NCBI RefSeq assembly: GCF_003259505.1
Contig: NZ_QLLK01000004.1
Coordinates: 310,001-374,000, forward strand
DNA: 64,000 bases
Reading direction: 5' to 3'
DNA from: Algoriphagus yeomjeoni
Lineage (GTDB): Bacteria > Bacteroidota > Bacteroidia > Cytophagales > Cyclobacteriaceae
Position numbers and translations under genes: made by a program. Below the pieces are notes generated by a model, which searched no databases, had not been told where the DNA came from, and saw only the letters and a program-made list of their open reading frames with translations. Of the stretch, positions 1 through 9,714 are shown in pieces (the stretch's first letter is position 1; each line of letters starts with the position of its first letter).

Positions 1-2
1 AA

Positions 3-911
3 AATAATCCTGAGCAAGATTTTTTTCTTGCTTCCACCCTCTATAACCAAGAAATGGGAATGCCAAATTCGGAATCTAACGGATTGATTTTCCCAGCTGC
101 CATGCTTGATTATTCAGGAAAAATCTGGGTTCCGACTGTAGAAGGAGTTGGTATAATAGATCCCATTTCACTCTCGACAATTCCAAAAAATCCAATCAAC
201 TTTATTTGGGACGAGCTTAGTGTCGGCGATCAAATCACAGCGATTGAAAATCAAATCCTAATTCCTGCAGGAATTAGGATGTTTCAGGTTTCTTTCAGCC
301 TGATAGAGTTTGAAAACCCTTCGCAGTATTCACTTTTCTATAGAATTGGTAAAAATTCAGGCCCTTGGATTCCCATCGATAATCAAAGGCAATTAAACTT
401 TAATGGCTGGAAACCCGGAAAATATGAATTAGAAATAATCATGCTTAGAAATGGTCAGCTCGAAATGAACCAAACCATTCCTATCAAAGTAGAAGCCACA
501 TTTTTTGAAACTCCGTACTTTTGGACCCTTATCGCCTTAGCAATTATTCTTTTGGCATACTTCATCTTTCAGCACTACTTCAACAGCAAGATGAAAAAGG
601 ACCTGGAGGCAAAAGTAGCTAAGCGGACTTTGGAACTAAGCTATTCTAATAAAAAACTAAAAATCGCTGTAAATGAAATTGAGGATCAAAATTTGATTCT
701 GAAGGAAATCACATGGAATCAATCTCATCTGGTACGGGCACCACTGACCAAAGCAATGGGAATCAATCAACTATTGATCAACTACCCTAAGTACACCAAT
801 GTGGGTAAAAGCAAAGAACAACTCGAATTGGAACTTTTGGATGCTTTGAAACAGCTTGATAAAATAGTGAAGGAAACACATTACATGTCCGAAAACCTAC
901 AAAAGAAATGA
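3..911 (+). CDS. C-terminal part of a two-component regulator propeller / Y_Y_Y sensor protein (5' truncated by window edge)
   Basis: The reading frame is open from the first bases of the window, so the true start lies outside it and only the last 302 residues are seen. They show the end of a beta-propeller repeat (GLIFPAAMLDYSGKIWVPT), a Y_Y_Y-type beta domain, and one membrane helix rich in Leu/Ile/Ala. A coiled coil follows, then a DHp-like helix with the H-box residues QSHLVRAPL. The protein stops about 60 residues after that histidine, so no HATPase domain is present. In this family the propeller lies in the periplasm and senses ligands such as glycans. The stop overlaps the next start (ATGA), so it is translationally coupled to the receiver gene downstream. 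Confidence 0.85.
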   Translation, partial: NNPEQDFFLASTLYNQEMGMPNSESNGLIFPAAMLDYSGKIWVPTVEGVGIIDPISLSTIPKNPINFIWDELSVGDQITAIENQILIPAGIRMFQVSFSLIEFENPSQYSLFYRIGKNSGPWIPIDNQRQLNFNGWKPGKYELEIIMLRNGQLEMNQTIPIKVEATFFETPYFWTLIALAIILLAYFIFQHYFNSKMKKDLEAKVAKRTLELSYSNKKLKIAVNEIEDQNLILKEITWNQSHLVRAPLTKAMGINQLLINYPKYTNVGKSKEQLELELLDALKQLDKIVKETHYMSENLQKK

Positions 912-1333
912 CATTTAACACACCTCAGGTTCTTATCATTGACGATGATCCTGGAGTTCTCTTTCTCCACGAAATCATCGTCAAAGAAGGTGCACTTAAT
1001 AGGTCCCCAAGCACTTTTCTAAATGCCGAAAAGGCGCTGGACTACATAATTCCTATAGATGCATCTACTACCAAAATTTTGATTTTTTTAGACATCAATA
1101 TGCCCCGAATCAACGGGTGGGAATTTCTGGAAATTCTAGTCGAGAAAATCAAACATGCGGATATCAAAGTGGTGATGGTTACTTCTTCCCTAAGTAAAAG
1201 TGAATTTGAAAAATCCAAGGAATACGAGTTCATTATTGATTTTTGGCAAAAACCGATGGAGGAAGAACAAGTATATCTTCTTAAGGAAAATTTGGGGAGT
1301 TGGCTAGGGGAACACTTAGCTAATGAAAACTAA
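908..1333 (+). CDS. single-domain response regulator (receiver only)
   Basis: This 141-residue protein is a complete CheY-like receiver with no output domain. The acidic pocket is D12-D14 (IIDDDPG), the phosphoacceptor is D62 in FLDINMP, and the conserved lysine is K115 in FWQKP. The start overlaps the stop of the membrane sensor by 4 nt, which points to a dedicated partner. With no DNA-binding domain it must act through protein contacts, for example in a phosphorelay or by binding another kinase. Similar small receivers often follow Bacteroidota sensors carrying the VRAPL box. Confidence 0.9.
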   Translation: MTFNTPQVLIIDDDPGVLFLHEIIVKEGALNRSPSTFLNAEKALDYIIPIDASTTKILIFLDINMPRINGWEFLEILVEKIKHADIKVVMVTSSLSKSEFEKSKEYEFIIDFWQKPMEEEQVYLLKENLGSWLGEHLANEN

Positions 1334-1440
1334 GATGTAATAGTTAATACTAGTTGGTAAAATCCTTGTATTGTCCATCAATTCTATGCCGTAATCCACG
1401 GAGATGGCAGATGTTGTAACTCCATTGATATCAATACTCC

Positions 1441-1477
1441 AGTATAAAAAAGCTAGTCAAACCGGCTTTTTTATACT
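1441..1477. terminator. bidirectional terminator between convergent genes
   Basis: A perfect 13-bp inverted repeat (AGTATAAAAAAGC at 1441-1453, complement at 1465-1477) encloses an 11-nt loop. Each arm carries a run of A or T, so it can terminate the receiver gene on the plus strand and the hybrid kinase on the minus strand. The right arm overlaps the stop codon of the kinase gene (1471-1473). The stretch 1334-1440 before it holds nothing I recognise. Confidence 0.8.
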
Positions 1478-4341
1478 TTTTTAGGTGATAGTTCAGTCTT
1501 TAAGGAATACTCTTTCAATTTTTCTGCTAACGAAAATAGCCTAATTGGCTTGGTCAAATAATCATCCATACCCGCTTCTACAGCTTTTTTCTGATCCTCA
1601 TCAAAGACATTGGCTGACAAGCCAACAATAAAAACTCTCCCCTGCTCACCCAACATTCTAATCTCCTTTGCTGCATCCAAACCATTTAAAATAGGCATTT
1701 GTACATCCATCAGAATGATGTCAAACTCTTTTTCTTTGACCTTTTGCAAGGCTTCCTGCCCATTTCTAACTACCTCAAATTCATAGCCTAGTTGATCCAG
1801 CATAAGATGCATAAGCTGAAGATTTAAGTCATTATCCTCTGCCAAAAGAATTCTGAGCGGAAATTCCTTGGCCATTCCATTCCAATTTACCCTCCTTGGC
1901 TGATCATTTAAAGAGTATTCTGTTACTGTGTCTGCTGCTTTCTTAACAATTACCGAAAAGGAAAAAACAGAACCTTTCCCTAGCTCACTTGATATGGCGA
2001 GCTCTCCTCCCATCAACTCTACAATCTTCTTTGCAATGGCCAAACCTAGTCCAGTTCCTTGATAACTTCTTGAGCTTGAGCTTTCAACCTGATAAAATGG
2101 ATCTGTGAGTTTAGGGATTTCCTCTGCTGGAATACCTATTCCACTGTCTTGAACTATACATTTTAAATAATTAATTCCTCCTGAAATATTTTCAATCTCC
2201 AGCTTGGCCAACACAGTCCCTCCCTTCGGGGTAAACTTCACAGCATTACCAACCAGGTTCAGAATTATTTGATTGATTTTCTCCACGTCTCCTTCCATCA
2301 TCTCCTCAGTTTTTGGCTGATGGATAGTTTTGAGGATAACTCCTTTCTTTTGAGCTAGTCCAAAGAGAATTTGAACTTGCTTTTCAAGCTCATCTGCAGG
2401 ACAAAAGTTATTGGAATTGATTTCTATCTTTCCGGCCTCAATTTTAGAATAATCGAGGATGTCCTTAATAATACTCAATAAGGAATTACCTGAATTTTTG
2501 ATTACATCCAGGTATTGAAGCTGCTCATCATTCAAGGTCGTTTGGTCTAGCAAATCAATTATTCCCAAGAGCCCATTCATTGGTGTCCTTATCTCATGAC
2601 TCATGTTTGCCAAAAATTCGGACTTAGCTCTACTAGCTTGATCTGCAGCATTCATTGCTTCTACCAAGCCCTTTTCCCAAACACGCTGGCTGGTAATATC
2701 TTTGGTAATAGACATCATTCGCTTGGTATCCAAAGGGAAAAAACGAATCTCAAAGTACTGACTATCGTGTCCTGAATTAAAATTTAAATCTACCGTTTGA
2801 ATTTGTCCGGATTTTCTGGCAAGATTAAAAGCGAATTTCGTCTGGTCACGTTGTTTTTTTGGAACCAAATCAAACACAGACTCTCCGATTACCGAGGTAC
2901 CTAAGGACTTTAGAAATTTCTGATCTTTGGCATAAGACTCCAATAAAACCCCATCATTATCATACGCAAAAATAATATCAGGAATATTGTCGATGAGGTT
3001 TTGGAGACGCTTTCCACTTTCAATCAACTCCTGCTTACTTTGAAATTGGTCAGAAATATCTGTACAAATCCCAAGTCCACCATTAAACCTACCGAGCTTG
3101 TCAAAGATTAGTTTTTCGAAGATTCTTAACCTTACTACTGACCCATCTGGCTTTTTAAAATCATATTCAAGATCAATGAATGACTTGTTCTGACTCAAAG
3201 CCCCCTTCACTAACCTTTTTACATTCAAAACATCTGCATGGTTTGCATTACTTCCAAATGCCTCCAAAAACTCGGATTTAGGATGTCCTAATATCTCTTC
3301 CACTTCGTCACTTACGCGAGTTATCTGTCCTTTGTAATCGTGAAAAAACACAAAGCCCCTGAGCTCCTTAAGTAAAATATTTTGCTGGTCAAATAGTTCT
3401 GAAATCTCCGTGGCACTTTCTTCAAGTAGTTTTTGAGACTCCAATCTGTTTTGTAGTGAAAGCGTGAAAAATACAACGGTACCAATTAATAGTAATACAA
3501 AACCGGTAAATAAAAATAGATAAGTACTATAAATCCCACTTGTGATTGAACTGGATTCAATCATAAATAAAAGGGCTACATTTTCATAAATACTTCCATA
3601 GTCAAAAGGATATTCTACCAATACTCCAATGCCGGATTCTGTCTCCTGCTCCCAATCAATTTCGTATATCCCAATTACACCTATTGAAGCATCATTTTGA
3701 ATACTTTCAAGCGAAACGGCATCAATCTCTAAATTGGATTGCGCATTCTCAAGATCAAGGCTTACCAATTCTTCATCTATTAGGAGCAATTTTTTACCAC
3801 CATTATTCAAATAATAATGAGTGACAAAATTCTTGGTAAACTTTACCGGATCTAACGAAAATGTAACTTCAAATCCCTTCCCGGTCCCTTCTGTGAAATA
3901 TAGAAAATTACGACTTCCTTTAAGTGGTACTTTCTTGGTATATCTATTTCGAATGAAATCGTTTCGGTCAGTTTTGGTCATGTACACCACCGAATCCTGA
4001 AGATTTACCCATGCAGTGTCAATGAGGCCTGGATAGTTATTATAGATTTTTCTTACAGCTTTGGTTAGATCTTCTCTGAAATCGTCCCCATCCAGATCAT
4101 CGTCTTCAAGATAGTCTGTAAGTCCATTGGCGTTTTCTTCAAATCTATCAATAGCTAGCTCAATCTCGGAAGCGGCAAGTTCCGTCTGCTTTATCAAGAA
4201 CTCCTTTCTAGCCTTGACTTCAGCGTCAGAAATAGCAATAAAAAAACTGACACCTAATAGGACCACCATAAAGACCAACCCACTGCCTATTACAAGAGTT
4301 AGCCAAAAATCTCTACGGTATCCTAATCTATTTTTCATCAT
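1471..4341 (-). CDS. membrane hybrid sensor histidine kinase / response regulator
   Basis: The 956-residue protein has a membrane helix at about 15-38 and a periplasmic sensor region at about 40-270. A second helix lies at 272-296, followed by two PAS domains (about 315-435 and 443-555). The HisKA domain has phosphoacceptor H582 (FLANMSHEIRTP). The HATPase domain has N box LNLVGNAVKF, G1 DSGIGIP and G2 GTGLGLAI. The receiver has D879 (ILMDVQMP) and the KP lysine at 931. There is no Hpt or output domain, so phosphate probably moves on to a separate protein. Its start overlaps the stop of the lipoprotein gene upstream by 4 nt (ATGA), suggesting that lipoprotein is its periplasmic partner. Confidence 0.95.
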   Translation of the reverse strand: MMKNRLGYRRDFWLTLVIGSGLVFMVVLLGVSFFIAISDAEVKARKEFLIKQTELAASEIELAIDRFEENANGLTDYLEDDDLDGDDFREDLTKAVRKIYNNYPGLIDTAWVNLQDSVVYMTKTDRNDFIRNRYTKKVPLKGSRNFLYFTEGTGKGFEVTFSLDPVKFTKNFVTHYYLNNGGKKLLLIDEELVSLDLENAQSNLEIDAVSLESIQNDASIGVIGIYEIDWEQETESGIGVLVEYPFDYGSIYENVALLFMIESSSITSGIYSTYLFLFTGFVLLLIGTVVFFTLSLQNRLESQKLLEESATEISELFDQQNILLKELRGFVFFHDYKGQITRVSDEVEEILGHPKSEFLEAFGSNANHADVLNVKRLVKGALSQNKSFIDLEYDFKKPDGSVVRLRIFEKLIFDKLGRFNGGLGICTDISDQFQSKQELIESGKRLQNLIDNIPDIIFAYDNDGVLLESYAKDQKFLKSLGTSVIGESVFDLVPKKQRDQTKFAFNLARKSGQIQTVDLNFNSGHDSQYFEIRFFPLDTKRMMSITKDITSQRVWEKGLVEAMNAADQASRAKSEFLANMSHEIRTPMNGLLGIIDLLDQTTLNDEQLQYLDVIKNSGNSLLSIIKDILDYSKIEAGKIEINSNNFCPADELEKQVQILFGLAQKKGVILKTIHQPKTEEMMEGDVEKINQIILNLVGNAVKFTPKGGTVLAKLEIENISGGINYLKCIVQDSGIGIPAEEIPKLTDPFYQVESSSSRSYQGTGLGLAIAKKIVELMGGELAISSELGKGSVFSFSVIVKKAADTVTEYSLNDQPRRVNWNGMAKEFPLRILLAEDNDLNLQLMHLMLDQLGYEFEVVRNGQEALQKVKEKEFDIILMDVQMPILNGLDAAKEIRMLGEQGRVFIVGLSANVFDEDQKKAVEAGMDDYLTKPIRLFSLAEKLKEYSLKTELSPKKV

Positions 4342-5354
4342 AAACTTGGCTCAATCTCTATTAAATACCACTCTAGCAGATTAAAAGGAGCCGCATAAGC
4401 TGCTTCTGGACTAAATTCATCCTTGAATTGATAAAATTTTTCCTTTTTCAAAATGATAGATTTTGCCATTTCTCTAACCTCCTTATTCTTGCTATTAAAC
4501 AAATTGTAGTCAGAAACTCTGTAGTTGTCTGACAAGATTGTTTCTCTATATACATGGTTTAACAAAGGAGGAAAACTAAGAGCCTCGATAGCACCGGAAT
4601 TCCCTCCGACTATATCGCCTTTGCTATTTACGATCAAATACTCACCTTTTTTGTTTTCTAAATATCGTTCAAAAATTTCTTCTACTGTGATATCAATGCC
4701 CAATACAGCATATAATTCACCATCCAAGAGAACCGGATGAACCAATGATAATATCCATCCCCTTCCTGCAGGATCTACATATACTTCAGGAATCCATTTT
4801 GCACCCTTTGCTGGATTATGATTAAAATCCCCTTCATAGAAAAAATTAAACGCTGTAACATCAATATTTAAATCCAATAGAGCTTTTGCATCATAAGGAG
4901 GAAAAACTCTGGACACTTGATCTATGGCATTGTAATAGACCTGAGCAATAATCCCATACTTTTCAAGCGAGTTCTTAAATAGAGAATCCATACTATTAGT
5001 TATCAACACACTTTCCATTGATTTATCAAAATCATTGGTTGTATTTAGAATAACTACAGAGCTCAGATTTTCGGAATCTTGAGGAGTATTAGTAGAATAT
5101 CCCCCATCAAAACTATACTTTGTACGGTCTGCTTTTTGCAGAATACTATCCCGATTTTCTAGAAGAAATTCGAAATGATCTTTTAATAAAATGATCTCAT
5201 TTTCCAATATTTTAAGCTCAGATTCCATTTCCAAAATAATGGAATCATCAAGGCCAAGGCTATGATCTCGCTGCGTTTTATCAGAAGAGTTGCAGGATGC
5301 TAGAAAAAAGACAAAAAGGAAAAACCAAAGGAAATAGAACTTCATAGGATTCAA
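4338..5354 (-). CDS. periplasmic Cache (PDC)-type sensor lipoprotein
   Basis: A hydrophobic signal peptide ends in the lipobox FLASC with C21 as the lipidated cysteine. A heptad-rich helix (about 40-75, DSIILEMESELKILENE) is typical of the stalk of dCache domains. A long alpha/beta sensor region follows, with features such as FPPYDAKALLDLNI, WILSLVHPVLLDGELYAVLGIDIT and YLIVNSKGDIVGG, which match PDC/Cache ligand-binding folds. There is no membrane helix and no kinase part. It is therefore a free-standing sensor anchored in a membrane lipid layer and translationally coupled to the hybrid kinase. The ligand is unknown. The family assignment comes from motif shape, not from a search. Confidence 0.75.
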   Translation of the reverse strand: MNPMKFYFLWFFLFVFFLASCNSSDKTQRDHSLGLDDSIILEMESELKILENEIILLKDHFEFLLENRDSILQKADRTKYSFDGGYSTNTPQDSENLSSVVILNTTNDFDKSMESVLITNSMDSLFKNSLEKYGIIAQVYYNAIDQVSRVFPPYDAKALLDLNIDVTAFNFFYEGDFNHNPAKGAKWIPEVYVDPAGRGWILSLVHPVLLDGELYAVLGIDITVEEIFERYLENKKGEYLIVNSKGDIVGGNSGAIEALSFPPLLNHVYRETILSDNYRVSDYNLFNSKNKEVREMAKSIILKKEKFYQFKDEFSPEAAYAAPFNLLEWYLIEIEPSL

Positions 5355-5367
5355 ACTAATCAGGAAA

Positions 5368-5607
5368 TTATAAATTTCCCACTTCAGCCCTAAATGAATC
5401 TCCCATTTCTTTAAATCTTACTTTCACTTTTTCAAAAAAATCTCCCATCCAAAAAATTCCCAAATCAGATTCATCAAGAACATCTGTTTCAGGTATTTTG
5501 AAAGTTTGCTCCATTGGCCCCAATTCAAATTTGAGGATATATTTATTATTCCAGGAGAATATACTGATGCGAATATCCTCCTGGTTAAATTCTTTGACAA
5601 CTCTCAT
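5368..5607 (-). CDS. small conserved-looking protein of unknown function
   Basis: This 79-residue soluble protein is rich in beta-strand patterns (DIRISIFSWNNKYILKFELGPMEQTFKIP) with an amphipathic helix near the end. I do not recognise a family. Its start codon overlaps the stop of the OsmC gene by one base (TAATG), so the two are surely co-translated. It ends 13 nt before the lipoprotein gene, so osmC, this gene, the Cache lipoprotein and the hybrid kinase may form one transcript. There is no signal peptide and no cysteine. Confidence 0.6.
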   Translation of the reverse strand: MRVVKEFNQEDIRISIFSWNNKYILKFELGPMEQTFKIPETDVLDESDLGIFWMGDFFEKVKVRFKEMGDSFRAEVGNL

Positions 5608-6020
5608 TAAACTGCTTTTACTTCAGAAGAAAATGTAATGGTCGACTTCAAAGAAGAAGCTACCGAGCAGTACTTCTCTACCGATAGCGCAACCACTTTT
5701 GCAAACTCCTCTTCTTTGGCATCCGGAGAGGTGAGGATAAACCTCAAATGAATATCTGTGTAAAAAGCAGGAACTCCATCGTTTCTAATTCCTTCTACCT
5801 CTACGATCAAATCATTCACTGTTTTACGCTTCTTTTTCATCATCAAGACAGCATCTACAGATGCACATGAACCTACCGCGGAAAGTAGCATGTCCATAGG
5901 AGACTGTGCTTTTTTATCCTGAGGATCATACATATCTATCTGTACTACATTTCCTTGTGGATTTACGGACTCATATTCGTGATCCGCTTTCATGCGAACT
6001 GTCACATTTCTCTTTGCCAT
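5607..6020 (-). CDS. OsmC/Ohr-family protein
   Basis: The length (137 residues) is typical of OsmC-like proteins, and the two redox cysteines lie in the expected places: C52 in the helix GSCASVDAVLMM and C118 in EKYCSVA. The family reduces organic hydroperoxides with thiols, or in some YhfA-like branches has an unknown thiol chemistry. The N-terminal strand and the motif SPMDMLLSAVGSC place it closer to YhfA-like OsmC than to Ohr. It is first in a minus-strand cluster, and a 14-nt palindrome lies 29 nt upstream of the start. Confidence 0.9.
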   Translation of the reverse strand: MAKRNVTVRMKADHEYESVNPQGNVVQIDMYDPQDKKAQSPMDMLLSAVGSCASVDAVLMMKKKRKTVNDLIVEVEGIRNDGVPAFYTDIHLRFILTSPDAKEEEFAKVVALSVEKYCSVASSLKSTITFSSEVKAV

Positions 6021-6048
6021 TTTATCTCTAATTAATCAATAGACTTAT

Positions 6049-6062
6049 AATTCTTAAGAATT
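6049..6062. promoter_or_regulatory. 14-nt perfect palindrome upstream of the OsmC gene, candidate operator
   Basis: AATTCTTAAGAATT is a perfect palindrome, 29 nt before the OsmC start. No T-tract follows on either strand, so it does not look like a terminator. It could bind a dimeric regulator, but it does not match the OhrR box I know. No clear TAnnTTTG element is seen nearby. Confidence 0.3.
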
Positions 6063-6097
6063 TTGCAATCTTCCAATTTTTCAATCTTGAATTAAGA

Positions 6098-9000
6098 TTA
6101 CATATTTCGGCGATACTGCCCGCCTACTTGGTATAACGCATGTGTAATCTGACCAAGTGAACAATACTTAACTGCCTCCATTAGTTCCTCAAATATATTT
6201 TCATTATTTACAGAAACCCTCTTCAATGCCTCTAGGTGCTTATTCACCAATTCTGGGTTTGCTGAATGAAGTATCTGCAAGGTCTTGATCTGAGCTTCTT
6301 TTTCATACTTTTCTGCTCTGATGACTTCACCTGGAGTTACCGTAGGTGAACCATCAGAAGAAAGGAAGGTATTCACACCGATGATCGGATATTCACCAGT
6401 GTGTTTCAGCATCTCATAATGCATGCTTTCTTCCTGGATTTTCCCACGCTGGTACATAGTTTCCATAGCACCAAGTACTCCTCCACGCTCGGTAATTCTA
6501 TCAAACTCCACATAAACAGCCTCTTCAATTAAGTCTGTCAATTCCTCGATTATGAATGCGCCTTGTATAGGATTTTCGTTCTTTGTAAGCCCCAATTCCT
6601 TATTGATAATCAGCTGAATAGCCATTGCTCTTCGAACTGATGCTTCAGTAGGTGTCGTAATCGCTTCATCGTATGCATTGGTATGCAGAGAGTTGCAATT
6701 ATCATAGATCGCGTACAACGCCTGAAGGGTTGTTCTGATATCATTGAAATCAATTTCCTGGGCATGAAGGGAGCGACCAGAAGTTTGAATATGATATTTC
6801 AGCATCTGGGAGCGTTCATTAGCACCATACTTTAGCTTCATGGCTTTGGCCCAAATCCTACGCGCCACTCTGCCGATTACCGCATATTCTGGATCTATTC
6901 CATTCGAGAAAAAGAAAGAAAGGTTTGGAGCAAATTGATTGATATCCATGCCACGGCTCACGTAATATTCCACGTAAGTAAAGCCATTGGAAAGCGTCAA
7001 CGCCAATTGTGTAATCGGGTTAGCTCCTGCTTCAGCAATATGATATCCGGAAATAGAAACCGAATAGAAATTGCGGATGGAATTTTCTATAAAATACTGC
7101 TGAACATCTCCCATCAATCTAAGAGAAAATTCAGTAGAAAAAATACAGGTATTCTGTGCCTGATCTTCTTTCAAAATGTCAGCTTGTACTGTTCCTCTCA
7201 CTTTCGCAATGGTATCAGCTTTGATCTTTTGATAAACCTCTGCAGGTAACACCTGATCACCTGTGACTCCTAGCAGCATCAATCCTAAGCCATTGTTTCC
7301 CTCCGGAACCTTGGCATTGTATGTAGGTCTTGGAAGGTTTTTAGCTTTATAGATTTGATTGATTTTTTGGTCAATCTCATCTTCTAGTCCATTCGCCTTG
7401 ATATAAACTTCGCATTGTTGATCTATGGCAGCATTCATGAAAAATGCTGTCATGGTAGCCGCAGGACCATTTATAGTCATTGACACAGAGGTCATTGGAT
7501 CTACTAAGTTAAAGCCAGAGTAGAGCTTCTTTGCGTCGTCCAAACAGCAAACACTAACACCTGAATTTCCTATTTTACCATAGATATCGGGACGGTGATC
7601 CGGGTCTTCTCCATACAATGTCACCGAGTCAAAGGCAGTAGAAAGACGCTTAGCGTCTGTATCCTTGGATACATAGTGGAAGCGTTTATTGGTACGCTCT
7701 GGTCCGCCTTCGCCAGCAAACATCCTTGTTGGATCCTCTCCTTCTCTTTTAAATGGAAAAACTCCTGCGGTGTATGGAAACTTACCTGGAACATTTTCCC
7801 GCAATCCCCATTTCAAAATGTCGCCCCAAGCTTCATATTTAGGCAAGGAAACCTTTGGGATTTTGGAGTCAGAAAGTGACATGGAGAAAGTTTTAATCTT
7901 GATCTCCTTATCTCTCACTTTGAAAATATAATAGTCTTCACCGTATTTGGCTGCTTCTGCGGGCCATTCCTCCAACCACTTTTTATTCTTTGGATCAAAT
8001 TCAAGTTCTACCTGCTCGTATACTTCCTGAAGTTCTTTGATCAGACGATCCTTATCCTCCACTTTCGTATTTTCTATGGCTTCAATAGACTTGGTGATGC
8101 TGTAAAGCTGCTGAGCGATCTCCTTTTGCTCCTCCACCCAGACATCGTAGTTTCTATTGATTTCAGAGATTTCAGACAGATATCTAGTTCTCGCAGGAGG
8201 AATAATATAAATCTTCTCAGAGCTACCAGCCGTCAATTCAAAATCACTTTCCATCTCTGGATGACTCTTTGCAATCTTTGAAATAAGCGTACGATACAAC
8301 TGATTCATCCCAGGATCATTGAACTGAGAGGCAATGGTGCCAAAAACCGGCAAGTCCTCATCCTTGGCTTCCCAAAGGTTATGATTTCGTTTAAATTGCT
8401 TCTTCACATCACGAATCGCATCTAAAGCTCCACGCTTATCAAACTTGTTCAGCGCAATCACATCAGCAAAATCAAGCATATCGATCTTCTCTAATTGAGA
8501 TGCTGCGCCGTATTCAGGAGTCATCACATAGAGTGAAAGATCTGAATGCTCAATAATCTCCGTATCAGATTGACCAATTCCAGAAGTCTCCAAAATCACC
8601 ATATCAAACCCAGCAGCTTTCACCGTATCCACCGCATCTTGGACATATCTGGATAGCGCAAGATTTGATTGCCTAGTGGCCAATGAGCGCATATACACAC
8701 GAGGATGATGAATCGCATTCATGCGAATTCTATCACCAAGTAAGGCTCCACCTGTTTTTCGCTTAGATGGGTCAACTGATATGATAGCCAATGTTTTATC
8801 TTCGAAGTCCATAATGAACCTTCGAACTAATTCATCTACCAAAGAAGACTTTCCGGCACCACCGGTTCCTGTGATTCCTAGTACAGGAGTTTTACATTCT
8901 TTACTTTGTTTTCTAACTTTTTCTAGAAGCTGGGTGGAGTTTTCCGGGAAATTTTCGAAAGCCGAAATGGCTCTTGCCACATGCTCTTTACTCTTCACTC

Positions 9001-9475
9001 CAAGTACAAAACCTTCCGGTAGCTCATCTCCAATGGCGAAATCACATTGACTTACTAAGTCATTGATCATTCCCTGCAATCCCATGGAGCGTCCATCGTC
9101 CGGCGCATAAATTCTAGTAATCCCATACTCATGCAGTTCCTTGATCTCTTCAGGGAGGATTGTTCCTCCCCCTCCACCAAAAATCTTAACATGTGCGGCT
9201 CCCTTTTCACGAAGCAAGTCATACATGTATTTGAAAAACTCTACATGCCCACCTTGATAAGATGTAATTGCGATTGCCTGCACATCTTCTTGAATCGCAC
9301 AATCAACGATCTCCTGTACAGATCGATTATGACCTAAATGTATTACCTCACAGCCGGTTGACTGTATGATACGGCGCATGATATTAATCGCAGCATCATG
9401 CCCGTCAAACAATGAGGCAGCAGTAACAATTCTAATGTGATTTTTGGGTTTATAGCTCTCAGGAATCGTAGTCAT
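6098..9475 (-). CDS. icmF: fused B12-dependent acyl-CoA mutase with G-protein chaperone (IcmF type)
   Basis: The 1125-residue length and domain order are those of IcmF. An N-terminal B12-binding domain (about 12-145) carries DGHDAA with cobalt-ligand H26 and GGGGTI. A MeaB-like GTPase (about 195-420) has P-loop GTGGAGKS (203-210) and NKFD (343-346). A linker follows, then the TIM-barrel mutase (about 545-1125, [21 protein letters not shown]). IcmF interconverts isobutyryl-CoA and n-butyryl-CoA (some also pivalyl/isovaleryl) using adenosylcobalamin; the GTPase part protects and reloads the cofactor. The phenylalanines of GVFPF sit where methylmalonyl-CoA mutase has an active-site tyrosine, which favours an isobutyryl-type substrate. 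This comparison was by eye. A CoA-transferase gene is divergent next door. Confidence 0.9.
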   Translation of the reverse strand: MTTIPESYKPKNHIRIVTAASLFDGHDAAINIMRRIIQSTGCEVIHLGHNRSVQEIVDCAIQEDVQAIAITSYQGGHVEFFKYMYDLLREKGAAHVKIFGGGGGTILPEEIKELHEYGITRIYAPDDGRSMGLQGMINDLVSQCDFAIGDELPEGFVLGVKSKEHVARAISAFENFPENSTQLLEKVRKQSKECKTPVLGITGTGGAGKSSLVDELVRRFIMDFEDKTLAIISVDPSKRKTGGALLGDRIRMNAIHHPRVYMRSLATRQSNLALSRYVQDAVDTVKAAGFDMVILETSGIGQSDTEIIEHSDLSLYVMTPEYGAASQLEKIDMLDFADVIALNKFDKRGALDAIRDVKKQFKRNHNLWEAKDEDLPVFGTIASQFNDPGMNQLYRTLISKIAKSHPEMESDFELTAGSSEKIYIIPPARTRYLSEISEINRNYDVWVEEQKEIAQQLYSITKSIEAIENTKVEDKDRLIKELQEVYEQVELEFDPKNKKWLEEWPAEAAKYGEDYYIFKVRDKEIKIKTFSMSLSDSKIPKVSLPKYEAWGDILKWGLRENVPGKFPYTAGVFPFKREGEDPTRMFAGEGGPERTNKRFHYVSKDTDAKRLSTAFDSVTLYGEDPDHRPDIYGKIGNSGVSVCCLDDAKKLYSGFNLVDPMTSVSMTINGPAATMTAFFMNAAIDQQCEVYIKANGLEDEIDQKINQIYKAKNLPRPTYNAKVPEGNNGLGLMLLGVTGDQVLPAEVYQKIKADTIAKVRGTVQADILKEDQAQNTCIFSTEFSLRLMGDVQQYFIENSIRNFYSVSISGYHIAEAGANPITQLALTLSNGFTYVEYYVSRGMDINQFAPNLSFFFSNGIDPEYAVIGRVARRIWAKAMKLKYGANERSQMLKYHIQTSGRSLHAQEIDFNDIRTTLQALYAIYDNCNSLHTNAYDEAITTPTEASVRRAMAIQLIINKELGLTKNENPIQGAFIIEELTDLIEEAVYVEFDRITERGGVLGAMETMYQRGKIQEESMHYEMLKHTGEYPIIGVNTFLSSDGSPTVTPGEVIRAEKYEKEAQIKTLQILHSANPELVNKHLEALKRVSVNNENIFEELMEAVKYCSLGQITHALYQVGGQYRRNM

Positions 9476-9548
9476 GGAGTTGGTTTAGCTAGATGTAGTT
9501 TTCTATTTTCATGAGCAAAACAGGCTTCAAACCCATTTTCTCAGCAGA

Positions 9549-9556
9549 CAAATATA
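9549..9556 (-). promoter_or_regulatory. candidate -7 element for icmF
   Basis: Read on the minus strand the sequence is TATATTTG, which fits the Bacteroidota TAnnTTTG element, about 75 nt before the icmF start. The matching TTTG element 20 nt further upstream is not clear, so this is a weak call. Confidence 0.3.
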
Positions 9557-9714
9557 GTAATTTTAAAGGGGCTTCACTTCCGCGATTGGGTGAAAAACAA
9601 AATATTATTTGGCTTAATTGATTCATAAATTTTCTACGCTAATCTATTTTTTGATAATTTTTCCGACCTTGGAATCTGTCCATTACTAGTTTACTACTCT
9701 TAATTTTTACTGCC

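Noticed and set aside
6083-6099. AATCTTGAATTAAGATT as icmF terminator
   Set aside because: The stem is 6 bp of mostly A-T, overlaps the icmF stop, and no T-tract follows on the minus strand.
9480-9714. TATTTTTTG before the CoA-transferase gene as a -7 element
   Set aside because: The spacing between TA and TTTG is three bases, not two, so it does not fit TAnnTTTG.
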